In this document: positions 10,100 through 18,823 of the stretch, in pieces | How positions within the stretch are numbered: the first letter of the stretch is position 1 | How the letters are laid out: each line of letters starts with the position of its first letter | Assembly: GCF_021502655.1 (NCBI RefSeq) | Contig: NZ_JAKFFT010000007.1 | Coordinates: 496,001 to 560,000 of the forward strand | Origin: Dyadobacter sp. CY347 | GTDB lineage: Bacteria > Bacteroidota > Bacteroidia > Cytophagales > Spirosomataceae | Reading direction: 5' to 3' | DNA: 64,000 nucleotides | Position numbers and translations under genes: made by a program | Notes under the pieces: model-generated | Seen by the model: the letters and a program-made list of their open reading frames with translations, nothing else | The model's database searches: none | Told to the model about the DNA's origin: nothing

Positions 10100-10131
10100 A
10101 TCCTGGGTGCAGAAAAAGTTGCACCCAGGAT
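10100..10131 (-). terminator. Hairpin terminator after the 1254-residue lipoprotein gene
   Basis: An 11-bp perfect stem (ATCCTGGGTGC / GCACCCAGGAT) with a 10-base loop. Read on the minus strand it is followed by a T-rich stretch (TCTTTGTTTTAATC). It lies 34 bp past the stop of the gene at 10166-13930 and before the AraC gene, so it should separate the two units. Confidence 0.8.
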
Positions 10132-10165
10132 CGTATTTAAAGGCATTATGCCTCGAATTCTTGAA

Positions 10166-13100
10166 TTATTTACTTAAAACGGCCTGCTCTTTGATGACCT
10201 TCATGTTGCCTTTCATCAATCTCCAGTGACCTGGGAATGTGCAGACGTATGGATAATCGCCAACTACATCAGGCACGACGAATTTCAGGCGGAAAGTTTG
10301 TCCCGGGTTTACAAGTGGCGTTGCAGCCAAAACTTGTGGAATGTTCGGAACGTAGTTTTTCTCAGCGCCATCTTTGGCCGTGATCATTTTGTCAGCGGCT
10401 GCACCGATAATCTCGGTCGATTTTGGTTTTCCAACCACCACATTGTGCTGCATCGCATCCGGATTTTCGAAAACCAGCTCAATCGTTTTTCCTGCAACGG
10501 CAGTGAATTCGGTTAAGCTAAACTTCATCTCCTCGCGGATCGCTTTGATCTGAACCACCTGCACATTTGGGTCAACTGCAACATCTTCCTTCATTCCGTA
10601 CGATTCCATCAATGTGGTAAAACGTGTGCTCAAATCGTCCGGAATGTCGCCTTTGATCGAAGCAAGCAATGTTTTGCCTTCGTCGTTTGCGGTTTCTTTG
10701 CGTTTTGGGTTCCATGCGCCAACGATCCCTTTGAAGATCGCATTGCGTCCTTGCGGATCAAGCGTTTGCGCTGTTTTCATCAATTTCAAAACATCGTCAC
10801 CGCTCGCGGAGGATGTGTAACCGCGTGTCGCACGTTCCAAAGCAAAGTCAGAAAGCTTATCCATGCGCTTCACTTCGAAGGTTTTGCTCATGGTGTTGTT
10901 TTTGTTCTCGTCTTTTTCAGGAACAACATTGTCCACGTCTACGGTCGCCGTAATGTTCACTTTTCCAGACTCGTCAGAAGTAAAGCCGAAACCTGATTTC
11001 CAGGGACCGTTATTTCCTTCAGTCAGTTTCACCGTTTCACCCGGCGCGATGCCGCTGTTAAGCTGGCGGCTGATGTAATTGGTGTTCAACGAACGGCTTC
11101 TGATGCCTACATTTACAACCGGAACAAGCTCTTTCGGAACCGCAACTGAACCTTGGTTCGTAATTTCAATCACCACACGCGCATATTCACGAACGTAAGG
11201 AGTTTTTGGCTCAATGCTAATGTTCGTTATCGCGAGTTCAGCGCTGCCTTCTACGGTTGGCTTCGCAGCAGCAGTGTGTGCGCTGTGATCCATGTTGCTG
11301 TGATCCATCGCTTTATCTGCATTCGCTTTTTGCGTAGAAGCGGCAGTTGCAGAAGATTTGCTTACGCGTTGTGCCAGATATTTTTCACGCAATTTGCCAT
11401 CTTGTGCATTCAATACGGCTGCAAAAGCATCCGGCATCCAGCGATCTTCTGGCATTGCATAAGTGTCCATTAATCCCAAAACCGCAGTTTCAACTTCCGG
11501 CGTGTAAGGGATTTCAGAGAATGCAAGCAGTGAGTTCAAAACCACAAGCGGCGCTTTGTCGTGCAATGCATCGGCGGTCAATAATGTCTGGGCGGTTGCA
11601 GGATTGCGTGGCAACACCTGAACGGCCGTTTTGCGAACGTCAGCTGATGGGTGTTTCAATGCTTCGGTTACAGCAGCCAAAACTTGCGGATCTTCGATGG
11701 CGTTCAGACCGTGCAATGTCCATAATGCATGAATCGCAGCAGTGTTCAGGCCAACTTCGTCAACGCTTTTGTCTTTAACCAGCTCAACCAATTTACCTAC
11801 AACATCCTTGTTTCCGCGTTCCACCAAAAGGCGTTGCGCGTGACGGCGCCATAGCATGTTGGTGTTTTTCAATGTGGCAACCAGCTCGTCCGGGCGGTCT
11901 TTGCTCAAAACGATCGGCGTGTATTTCGGAGCATCTTTCCAGCCAATGCGGTACAAACGACCGTGTGTAAAATCACGCAAATCAGTCTCATATGCATTTC
12001 CTTTTCCGTTTTCAGATCCTTTTGGCGTCGGGTTATGCTGAATAATGTAGCTATACCAGTCAGCCACCCAAACCGCGCCATCCGGTCCAACTTCCGCAAA
12101 CACAGGCGCAACCCATTCGTCCGCACCAGCCAGCAAGTTGAAACCTAATGCATCTTCAAAATCGGTTCCTTTCGGCTTCATGATATTTTGGTGCAAAATA
12201 TGGCCAGTAGGCTCAGAAACGAAGGCAACATTGTTCCAATATTTCTTCGGAAATGCTCTTGCTGTATAAAAGTTATGTCCGGCTGCGGCAGTAAATCCGC
12301 CAAAAACATCCACCTGACGCACTTTTGGTGTGATAGGCTGCATATCCTTATGCGTATCCGTGCTGCGGCTTCCGTTATCCACTTTGCTTTTACCAAAATA
12401 ACGGTTTGGAATGGCGCTATACCAGCCGTGCGAGTTGTTGGCCGTTGAGCCAAAAAGATCGCCCGCTTCGTTGAAACCAAGTCCCCAGGTGTTGTTAGAA
12501 GTTTTAGCAACAATTTCCATATCCGTTCCATCCGGCTTGAAGCGGAAAAGCGCTTGGCCGAAGTTCAATGAATCGGCGCTTCCGAATTTGCCTTTGAAAC
12601 CTGAATAACCAACTGATCCGTAAATCCAGTTGTCAAATCCGTAATGCAGGTTAGACGGTCCGGCGTGCGTATCACCCGTTCCAAACCCTGAGAAAAGGAT
12701 CTTTTTTACATCAGCTTTGTCATCGCCATTTGTATCCTGCAAAAACAACATGTGCGGTGCTTGCGAAACGATGATCCCGCCGTTAGCAAAAACAAGACCT
12801 GTTGGAATGCTCAGATCGTCAGAGAATTTCGTGAATTTATCGGCCTTGCCATCCTTATTAGTGTCTTCGCAAATCAAAATGTAATCGCTTCCACCTGTGT
12901 CCTTCCGCTCGTTTGGATAATCTTTTGTGATCAGAACAAACAATCTTCCACGCTCATCCCAGGTCATTGCGATCGGGTGCATTACGTCTGGCTCATGCGC
13001 GAAAACGTCCAGTGTGAAGTCAACCGGGATCTGAATGTGCTTAACAGATTCCTCCGGCGACAAAGGCAATTGCTGCATTTGCGGGCCAGGGCGCTGCTCG

Positions 13101-13930
13101 TAGTTAGGAAGTTTTGCTGCGCGATATTCAAATGGTTTTGGTGCCAAAGCTGCCAATGATTTTCTCGCGTCATCATTCACCGCCCAAAGAATCCCTTTTT
13201 CAATCATATCCTGAAATCCAGGAACCGACCAGGTGCGTTCGTCGTGGCCATAAGCCGTGTAAAAAATGCGGCCTTTTCCGTGCGTTCTCACCCAGGTGTA
13301 AGGTTCTTTTTGCTGACCCGGTCTGTCTTTTTCCTGATCTTTTTGGATCAAACGTTCCGTCAGGACGATGTTATCAGGTTGTAGTTTTTCGTGCAAATAG
13401 GTTTCATCTACCGTTTTAAACTCCTTCACACCAGCAATCGCAGGGTGATCAGGTTTGGTCCAGACAGGCTGAATCGTGTCCCAGGTATGTCTCCAGAATT
13501 GGCCACCGATCAGCTTCACCACTTCCGGGTTGTTGCGGAAACAATAAGAAGCGCAGTGAATGGGAATAAAGCCCTTTCCGCTCGCCACGTAATCCAGCAA
13601 TGCTTTCGCTTGCTGCGGCGCGATGGAATCCCAATTTGCATAAAGCATCAGGGCATCGTATTTGTTAAGTGTCTCAGGATTAAGGTCGTTCAGGTTATCC
13701 GTGTAGGTAAAGTTGAAACCTTTCGGGCCTAATGCAGCCATGATCTGCGGCACGCGTTCAGCAGGCTTATGGTGTCCGTTGTCTCCCAAAAACAGGATTT
13801 CCAGACGCCGCGCCTTTCCGGCCTCACTCTTGGCCGAGGAGCTCTTCACCGACGCGTTCTGCGATGAAGGCTGAGAGGCACAGCCCAGCAGGACAATACC
13901 AAGGATAAAGGATAACGCTTTGGTTTTCAT
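10166..13930 (-). CDS. Mosaic lipoprotein: ThuA + dehydrogenase propeller + HEAT + CARDB-like + azurin-like cupredoxin
   Basis: 1254 residues with lipobox LLGC (Cys17). Domains in order: ThuA (about 41-260; RRLEILFLGDNGHH, HCASYCF, YTAYGHDERTW); membrane-bound-dehydrogenase propeller (about 300-650; DFTLDVFAHEPDVMHP, DTNGDDKADVKK); HEAT-like helices (about 660-850); a Met/His-rich linker MDHSNMDHSAH at 875-885; a CARDB-like beta domain (about 895-1020); a C-terminal cupredoxin. Copper ligands have azurin spacing: His1162, Cys1230, His1235, Met1239. No CxxCH heme motif was seen, so the copper centre may take the electron-acceptor role that cytochrome c plays in related proteins. Substrate unknown. 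Confidence 0.9.
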   Translation of the reverse strand: MKTKALSFILGIVLLGCASQPSSQNASVKSSSAKSEAGKARRLEILFLGDNGHHKPAERVPQIMAALGPKGFNFTYTDNLNDLNPETLNKYDALMLYANWDSIAPQQAKALLDYVASGKGFIPIHCASYCFRNNPEVVKLIGGQFWRHTWDTIQPVWTKPDHPAIAGVKEFKTVDETYLHEKLQPDNIVLTERLIQKDQEKDRPGQQKEPYTWVRTHGKGRIFYTAYGHDERTWSVPGFQDMIEKGILWAVNDDARKSLAALAPKPFEYRAAKLPNYEQRPGPQMQQLPLSPEESVKHIQIPVDFTLDVFAHEPDVMHPIAMTWDERGRLFVLITKDYPNERKDTGGSDYILICEDTNKDGKADKFTKFSDDLSIPTGLVFANGGIIVSQAPHMLFLQDTNGDDKADVKKILFSGFGTGDTHAGPSNLHYGFDNWIYGSVGYSGFKGKFGSADSLNFGQALFRFKPDGTDMEIVAKTSNNTWGLGFNEAGDLFGSTANNSHGWYSAIPNRYFGKSKVDNGSRSTDTHKDMQPITPKVRQVDVFGGFTAAAGHNFYTARAFPKKYWNNVAFVSEPTGHILHQNIMKPKGTDFEDALGFNLLAGADEWVAPVFAEVGPDGAVWVADWYSYIIQHNPTPKGSENGKGNAYETDLRDFTHGRLYRIGWKDAPKYTPIVLSKDRPDELVATLKNTNMLWRRHAQRLLVERGNKDVVGKLVELVKDKSVDEVGLNTAAIHALWTLHGLNAIEDPQVLAAVTEALKHPSADVRKTAVQVLPRNPATAQTLLTADALHDKAPLVVLNSLLAFSEIPYTPEVETAVLGLMDTYAMPEDRWMPDAFAAVLNAQDGKLREKYLAQRVSKSSATAASTQKANADKAMDHSNMDHSAHTAAAKPTVEGSAELAITNISIEPKTPYVREYARVVIEITNQGSVAVPKELVPVVNVGIRSRSLNTNYISRQLNSGIAPGETVKLTEGNNGPWKSGFGFTSDESGKVNITATVDVDNVVPEKDENKNNTMSKTFEVKRMDKLSDFALERATRGYTSSASGDDVLKLMKTAQTLDPQGRNAIFKGIVGAWNPKRKETANDEGKTLLASIKGDIPDDLSTRFTTLMESYGMKEDVAVDPNVQVVQIKAIREEMKFSLTEFTAVAGKTIELVFENPDAMQHNVVVGKPKSTEIIGAAADKMITAKDGAEKNYVPNIPQVLAATPLVNPGQTFRLKFVVPDVVGDYPYVCTFPGHWRLMKGNMKVIKEQAVLSK

Positions 13931-13970
13931 TGAGTTCTATGTTCTCTTATTTGTTTTATGCTTTTTCTTT

Positions 13971-14136
13971 GTCAGCCTGAGCGGAGTCGAAGGCTCGCTA
14001 CTGGCTTGGTAACGCGCTTGTCAACGGCGTCCTGCACGTGCCTTCGACCGCCCGGCGGCCCGGTCCGCTCAGGCTGACAGGGCAGTCGCTCAGACTCGCA
14101 AGCGAACCTAGCCTGTCACTCTGAGCGGAGCCGAAG
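13971..14136. repeat. Dispersed palindromic repeat cluster (CTGAGCGGAGTCGAAG type)
   Basis: Three copies of one motif fill the gap between two minus-strand genes. Copy 1 (13971-13994) begins GTCAGCCTGAGCGGAGTCGA. Copy 2 is inverted and split by about 16 bp of GC-rich sequence (14040-14048 and 14065-14078). Copy 3 (14115-14136) is direct with three changes. Copies 1 and 2 can form a long stem-loop. Motifs of this wording are scattered through intergenic DNA of many Bacteroidota. The last copy ends 2 bp from the stop codon of the Gfo/Idh/MocA gene, so it may also act as a transcript end. Confidence 0.8.
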
Positions 14137-14138
14137 AG

Positions 14139-15266
14139 TTACGCCAGCTCCTTAAAATCGGGCAGCTGAATCAACGCCCCGCCTTGCAATGCCGACTCGT
14201 GCGCCAGGATCCCAACGCTTGTCCAGTTTGCCGATTGCCATGCATTCGGGAATGGCTCGCGGTCTTCGATTAATGCGCTGATGAACTCGTGGGCCAAATG
14301 CGGGTGTGAGCCGCCGTGACCGCCGCCTTGTACAAATGACAAATGCGCGTTTTCATCCAGGTTATAAACGCCTTTTCCAGTGAAATGACGGATTTCTTCT
14401 GGCAGATAATGTGCGTAATCTGGTGTTGCCACTTTCTCAGCGATTTCGTGTTCCGGCTTTTTGGCCGTGTGAATCACAGGATCTTCGCCTTCGATCAATG
14501 GCCATTCGAAAGATTTTTTGCTTCCGTAAACCTCAAAACTTTCTCTGTACTGACGCGCCACGTCAAATAACGAGCGATATACATAAGCTGATAAATCGCT
14601 GTCCTTAAATTTAATATGCGCAGATTCAACGGCAAAAGGAGAGTTGTGGATTTTTGCCAGATCTTCGCTGATCGTTCCTGAGCCAAAGCAGGAAACATAC
14701 TCCGCTTCAAGCTTCAAAAGTCCAGCAACCGGGCCGACGCAATGTGTCGCATAATGCATAGGAGGCAATCCGGGCCAGTAATCAGGCCAGCCTTCCATGT
14801 CCTGCTGATGGCTTGCCTTCAGGAACTGAACTTTTCCCAGCTCGCCTTTTTCATATAATTCTTTTACAAAAAGGAATTCCCGCGCATAAACCACGGTTTC
14901 CATCATCATGTATTTTTTGCCCGATTCTTTGGTCGCTTTTACGATTTCAATGCAATCCTCCACGCTCGTCGCCATCGGCACCGTGCAGGCCACATGCTTG
15001 CCAGCGCGCAATGCCTTCAACGTTTGCTCGGCGTGATTAGGGATCGGGGAGTTAATGTGCACTGCATCTACATTCGGATCATTCAAAAGGTCGTCGTAAC
15101 TTGTGTAGCGCACTTCGATGCCATATTGGTCGCCAACTTTATTCAGTTTCGACTCTGTACGCTGGCAAATTGCGTACATATTTGCATTGGGATGTTGCTG
15201 GTAAATGGGGATAAATTCGGCTCCGAAGCCAAGACCCACGATTGCAACATTAATTTTTTGAGACAT
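14139..15266 (-). CDS. Gfo/Idh/MocA family oxidoreductase without the EKP lysine
   Basis: 375 residues, cytoplasmic (no signal). The Rossmann start reads INVAIVGLGFGAEFIP and is followed by the family's usual second domain. The position normally holding the catalytic EKP motif (GKHVxCEKPxA) here reads GKHVACTVPMA, so Thr95 and Val96 replace Glu and Lys. A His-rich stretch (GGGHGGSHPHLAHEF) follows near residue 330. Members of the family oxidise or reduce sugars with NAD(P); loss of the lysine may mean a different chemistry, such as a lyase or isomerase-like step. The gene stands alone on the minus strand, with divergent genes beginning at 15419. Confidence 0.88.
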   Translation of the reverse strand: MSQKINVAIVGLGFGAEFIPIYQQHPNANMYAICQRTESKLNKVGDQYGIEVRYTSYDDLLNDPNVDAVHINSPIPNHAEQTLKALRAGKHVACTVPMATSVEDCIEIVKATKESGKKYMMMETVVYAREFLFVKELYEKGELGKVQFLKASHQQDMEGWPDYWPGLPPMHYATHCVGPVAGLLKLEAEYVSCFGSGTISEDLAKIHNSPFAVESAHIKFKDSDLSAYVYRSLFDVARQYRESFEVYGSKKSFEWPLIEGEDPVIHTAKKPEHEIAEKVATPDYAHYLPEEIRHFTGKGVYNLDENAHLSFVQGGGHGGSHPHLAHEFISALIEDREPFPNAWQSANWTSVGILAHESALQGGALIQLPDFKELA

Positions 15267-15418
15267 ATTTATTTTGGTAGGTTAATGATCTGGTTTTAGG
15301 CAATACAATTTTAAAACAAAATAGTGCTAAAAACTTTACGTCTTTTGATTAGTACTGACTCGATTTTGACCTGCTTTTTGGCGCAGCGTTAATTTCTTGC
15401 AAAATATAGATAGAAATT

Positions 15419-15985
15419 GTGAAATTTATGATCAGACCAGCCACCGCTGAGGACGCTCCTGACCTCGCTCCCCTCATTATTTTAGCCCTAGGGCACATTG
15501 CCTGCATATTCGCCAAATCCGACGATCCAGAAGACGCCATTCCGCTCATGGAAAGATTTATTGGGAGCAAAGGCAATCAATATAGTTACGAAAATACATT
15601 GGTTTATGAAGATCAAGACGGCGTAATCGGCTCCATTGTTGGCTATGACGGCGCGCGTTTGCATGAACTTCGCGCACCTGTTTTAAAGGTCATTCGGGAA
15701 TCTGATCCTGATTTTTCACCCGGGGACGAAACGGAAGCCGGCGAATATTATGTCGATTGTGTGAATGTCGATCCGGCGCATCAGGGTAAGGGAATTGGTA
15801 AGAAGTTGCTTCAAGCATTCTGCGAACTGGCGGCTGCAAAGCACTTCAATCGCGTCGGATTGATCGTGGATCATGTGAATCCGGATGCTAGGAAGGTCTA
15901 TGAAAAAGTAGGTTTTCAGGTGGCAGGCGAAAAGGATTTTCTAGGGCACACGTATGATCATATGGTGCGGGAGATTTCATTTTAA
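15419..15985 (+). CDS. GNAT family N-acetyltransferase
   Basis: 188 residues. The acetyl-CoA-binding motif A is clear: VDCVNVDPAHQGKGIGKKLL (around residues 104-123, Q-x-x-G-x-G form). The N-terminus MIRPATAEDAPDLAPLI is typical of GNAT proteins. The acceptor substrate cannot be told. The next gene starts 24 bp downstream, so the two are probably cotranscribed. Confidence 0.9.
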   Translation: MKFMIRPATAEDAPDLAPLIILALGHIACIFAKSDDPEDAIPLMERFIGSKGNQYSYENTLVYEDQDGVIGSIVGYDGARLHELRAPVLKVIRESDPDFSPGDETEAGEYYVDCVNVDPAHQGKGIGKKLLQAFCELAAAKHFNRVGLIVDHVNPDARKVYEKVGFQVAGEKDFLGHTYDHMVREISF

Positions 15986-16008
15986 TTAAATCAAATTTTA
16001 AAAAATCG

Positions 16009-17280
16009 ATGAAACAACGGCTGGTTTCGCTGGACGTCCTGCGCGGGCTTACCATAATCCTGATGACGATCGTGAATAATCCGGGTGACTGGGGCAATGT
16101 ATATGCGCCGCTCCTGCATGCAGAATGGCACGGCTGCACACCCACGGATCTCGTTTTTCCAACATTCTTGTTCATTGTAGGCGTCTCTATTGTGCTGGCA
16201 ACACCTCAGAAAACCTGGAATGTGACCGTGTTGCAAAGAATCGTGACGCGAGCTTTGCGCATATTCTGTCTGGGTTTGTTTTCAGGATTCTTCATTCGCA
16301 TTCAAATGTTCGGTTTGGATGGGCTGCCTTTGTTAGTCGTCAGGTTGGTCATTACAGCGATTATTGTCATGGCGCTTTTTGCAGATTATGATAAAAACTG
16401 GCAGTTTCTGGTCGCGTTTTTCATCTTTCTGGTGATGATGATCCTGGCTTTTGGTGGTTTTGAGCCATTCAACACCGTTCGCATTCCCGGCGTTTTGCAG
16501 CGGATTGCAGTTGTTTATTTAATCGCGTCTTTGCTTTATCTGAGAACCGGCTGGGTTACGCAGGCAGTTGTAGGCGGTGTCATTTTATTAGTTTACTGGG
16601 CTTTTATGACGCTGATTCCTGTTCCGGAGGTTGGTGAAGCTAATTTGGAAAAAGGCACTAACCTGGCGGCTTGGCTGGACAATTTGCTTTTGCCAGGCCA
16701 TTTGTGGGCCACTTCCAAAACCTGGGACCCGGAAGGCATTTTGAGCACATTACCAGCCATAGGGACTGGCATTGCAGGATTATTAACCGGAACATTGTTA
16801 AGAACTAATTTTGACAGAAACCAAAAAGCGACTTATCTGCTCATCGGAGGCATCGCCGCCATTGTTGTAGGCTGGGGTTGGAGTTTCGTGTTTCCGCTTA
16901 ATAAGGCGCTTTGGACCAGCTCCTTTGTTTTGTACGCGGCAGGCTGGGCGCTTGTATGTCTTGCAATTTTATATTTTGTAATTGATGTAAAAGGTTACGC
17001 CGGCTGGACCACATTCCTTGTCATTTTTGGGGTTAATCCAATGGTCGTGTTTTTCTTTTCGGGAATGATTTTCAGGGTTTTGAATGCTGTTAAGATAGAT
17101 AACCCTGCTGATCCGGCCTCGGGGCAAATGGATCTTGTTCCTTATTTGTACAAATATCAGATCGTGCCCGTTTTCGCCAATCCTATGAATGCTTCACTGG
17201 CCTATGCACTCCTTTATCTGGCGTTGTGGTTTGTGATTTTGTGGCTGCTTTACAGGAACAGGCTGGTGTTTAAGGTTTAA
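16009..17280 (+). CDS. HGSNAT/COG4299-type membrane acyltransferase (DUF5009-like)
   Basis: 423 residues with ten or more hydrophobic segments. The opening RLVSLDVLRGLTIILMTIVN and EWHGCTPTDLVFPTFLF match bacterial homologues of heparan-alpha-glucosaminide N-acetyltransferase. The family is thought to move acetyl groups across the membrane to sugar amines; the His in WHGCT lies where the human enzyme has its conserved active-site region. It is followed after 77 bp by a GH125 mannosidase gene, suggesting a role in glycan processing. Precise donor and acceptor are not known. Confidence 0.85.
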   Translation: MKQRLVSLDVLRGLTIILMTIVNNPGDWGNVYAPLLHAEWHGCTPTDLVFPTFLFIVGVSIVLATPQKTWNVTVLQRIVTRALRIFCLGLFSGFFIRIQMFGLDGLPLLVVRLVITAIIVMALFADYDKNWQFLVAFFIFLVMMILAFGGFEPFNTVRIPGVLQRIAVVYLIASLLYLRTGWVTQAVVGGVILLVYWAFMTLIPVPEVGEANLEKGTNLAAWLDNLLLPGHLWATSKTWDPEGILSTLPAIGTGIAGLLTGTLLRTNFDRNQKATYLLIGGIAAIVVGWGWSFVFPLNKALWTSSFVLYAAGWALVCLAILYFVIDVKGYAGWTTFLVIFGVNPMVVFFFSGMIFRVLNAVKIDNPADPASGQMDLVPYLYKYQIVPVFANPMNASLAYALLYLALWFVILWLLYRNRLVFKV

Positions 17281-17357
17281 AATGGATAAAGAAGTGACGG
17301 ATTTTTGCCTAAATTGCTTCTTTAAAATATTTTAATAAATCCTATTTACCTGAATCC

Positions 17358-18803
17358 ATGTCTCAACCGAGCAGTTCTCAACGGAGAACATTTATAAAAG
17401 TCAGCGCAATGGCTGTTGCCGGAATGGCTGTTTCAAATTGGTCATTTGCCAAAAACGCTGCTGAATTTCCAGTTGTTCGTATCCCTGCTGACAAGCGCAG
17501 TTTTACCAGTCCGGCCGTGGAAGCGACAATCATCCGCATGAAAAAGGTGATTAAGGACCCGGAATTAGCGTGGCTTTTCGAAAATTGCTTTCCTAACACC
17601 ATTGATACAACCGTTCATTACAAACCCATCGACGGCAAGCCCGACACATTCGTCATTACCGGCGACATCGACGCCATGTGGCTCCGCGATAGCACAGCGC
17701 AGGTGTGGCCGTATTTGCCATTACTCAAAGAAGACACCAAATTAAAGGATATGGTCGCCGGCCTCATCAACCGTCAGACGAAATGCATCATCATCGATCC
17801 ATACGCCAACGCATTTTACGACCGGCCCAAAGAAAGCGAATGGACCAAGGACGTGACGGACATGAAACCCATGCTCCACGAACGCAAATGGGAGTTGGAT
17901 TCGCTCTGCTACACCATTCGCCTTGCTTATAATTATTGGAAAATAACTGGGGACACAACCCCATTCGACGCCGATTGGACGAAGGCAATGGGATTAATCC
18001 TGAAAACCTGCAAAGAACAACAACGCAAAGACGGCCCCGGCCCATACAAATTCGGTCGCGTCACTTCATGGTCTACGGACACGGTTCCCGGCAATGGTTA
18101 TGGCAATCCAATCAAGCCAAATGGCTTGATAGCAAGCACATTCCGTCCTTCGGATGATGCGGCTATGTATCCGTTTTTTGTTCCTTCCAATTTCTTTGCC
18201 GTGGTTTCTTTCCGCGAGGTTGCTGAAATGTTAGAGAAAGTAGGCGGCGAAGGCGCGAAGCTGGCAGGCGATTTCAAAGCATTGGCCACCGAAGTCGAAA
18301 CTGCATTGAAAAAATACGCTGTTTATAATCACCCGGAATTCGGCAAGATCTATGCATTTGAAGTGGATGGTTTTGGAAATTATCTGCTCATGGACGACGC
18401 CGGGATTCCAGGATTGATCAGCATGCCCTATCTGGGCGCCATGTCGGTGAAAGATCCGATCTACATTAACACCAGAAAGTTCGTCCTAAGCGATTCTAAT
18501 CCTTATTTCTTCAAAGGAAAAGCAGGCGAAGGTCTAGGCAGCCCGCACACATTGGTCAATCAAATCTGGCCTATGGGCATCATTGCGAGAGCTATAACTT
18601 CCACCGATGACAAGGAAATTGAAGCGCAGCTGAAACTATTGAAAACTACGCATAATAACACTGGCTTCATGCACGAGTCCTTCGACAAAGACGACCAGTC
18701 GAAGTTTACGAGGAAGTGGTTTGCTTGGGTGAATACGTTGTTTGGGGAGTTGATTTTGAAGTTGGAAAAGGAGAAGCCGCATTTGCTGGCGAAGGTTTAT
18801 TGA
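17358..18803 (+). CDS. GH125 family exo-alpha-mannosidase (metal independent)
   Basis: 481 residues with a Tat-like signal (QRRTFIKVSAMAVAGMAVS). Family signatures: CFPNTIDTTVHY, GDIDAMWLRDSTAQVWPY, and STFRPSDDAAMYPF; Asp266 or Asp267 in the last is the likely general acid. Glu440 in MHESFDKDD is the likely general base. GH125 enzymes cut alpha-1,6-mannosidic linkages with inversion and no metal. Upstream neighbours are a membrane acyltransferase and a GNAT protein on the same strand; no other mannan-degrading gene is near. Confidence 0.92.
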   Translation: MSQPSSSQRRTFIKVSAMAVAGMAVSNWSFAKNAAEFPVVRIPADKRSFTSPAVEATIIRMKKVIKDPELAWLFENCFPNTIDTTVHYKPIDGKPDTFVITGDIDAMWLRDSTAQVWPYLPLLKEDTKLKDMVAGLINRQTKCIIIDPYANAFYDRPKESEWTKDVTDMKPMLHERKWELDSLCYTIRLAYNYWKITGDTTPFDADWTKAMGLILKTCKEQQRKDGPGPYKFGRVTSWSTDTVPGNGYGNPIKPNGLIASTFRPSDDAAMYPFFVPSNFFAVVSFREVAEMLEKVGGEGAKLAGDFKALATEVETALKKYAVYNHPEFGKIYAFEVDGFGNYLLMDDAGIPGLISMPYLGAMSVKDPIYINTRKFVLSDSNPYFFKGKAGEGLGSPHTLVNQIWPMGIIARAITSTDDKEIEAQLKLLKTTHNNTGFMHESFDKDDQSKFTRKWFAWVNTLFGELILKLEKEKPHLLAKVY

Positions 18804-18823
18804 GGCGGGCTTTGTTGGGTGAA

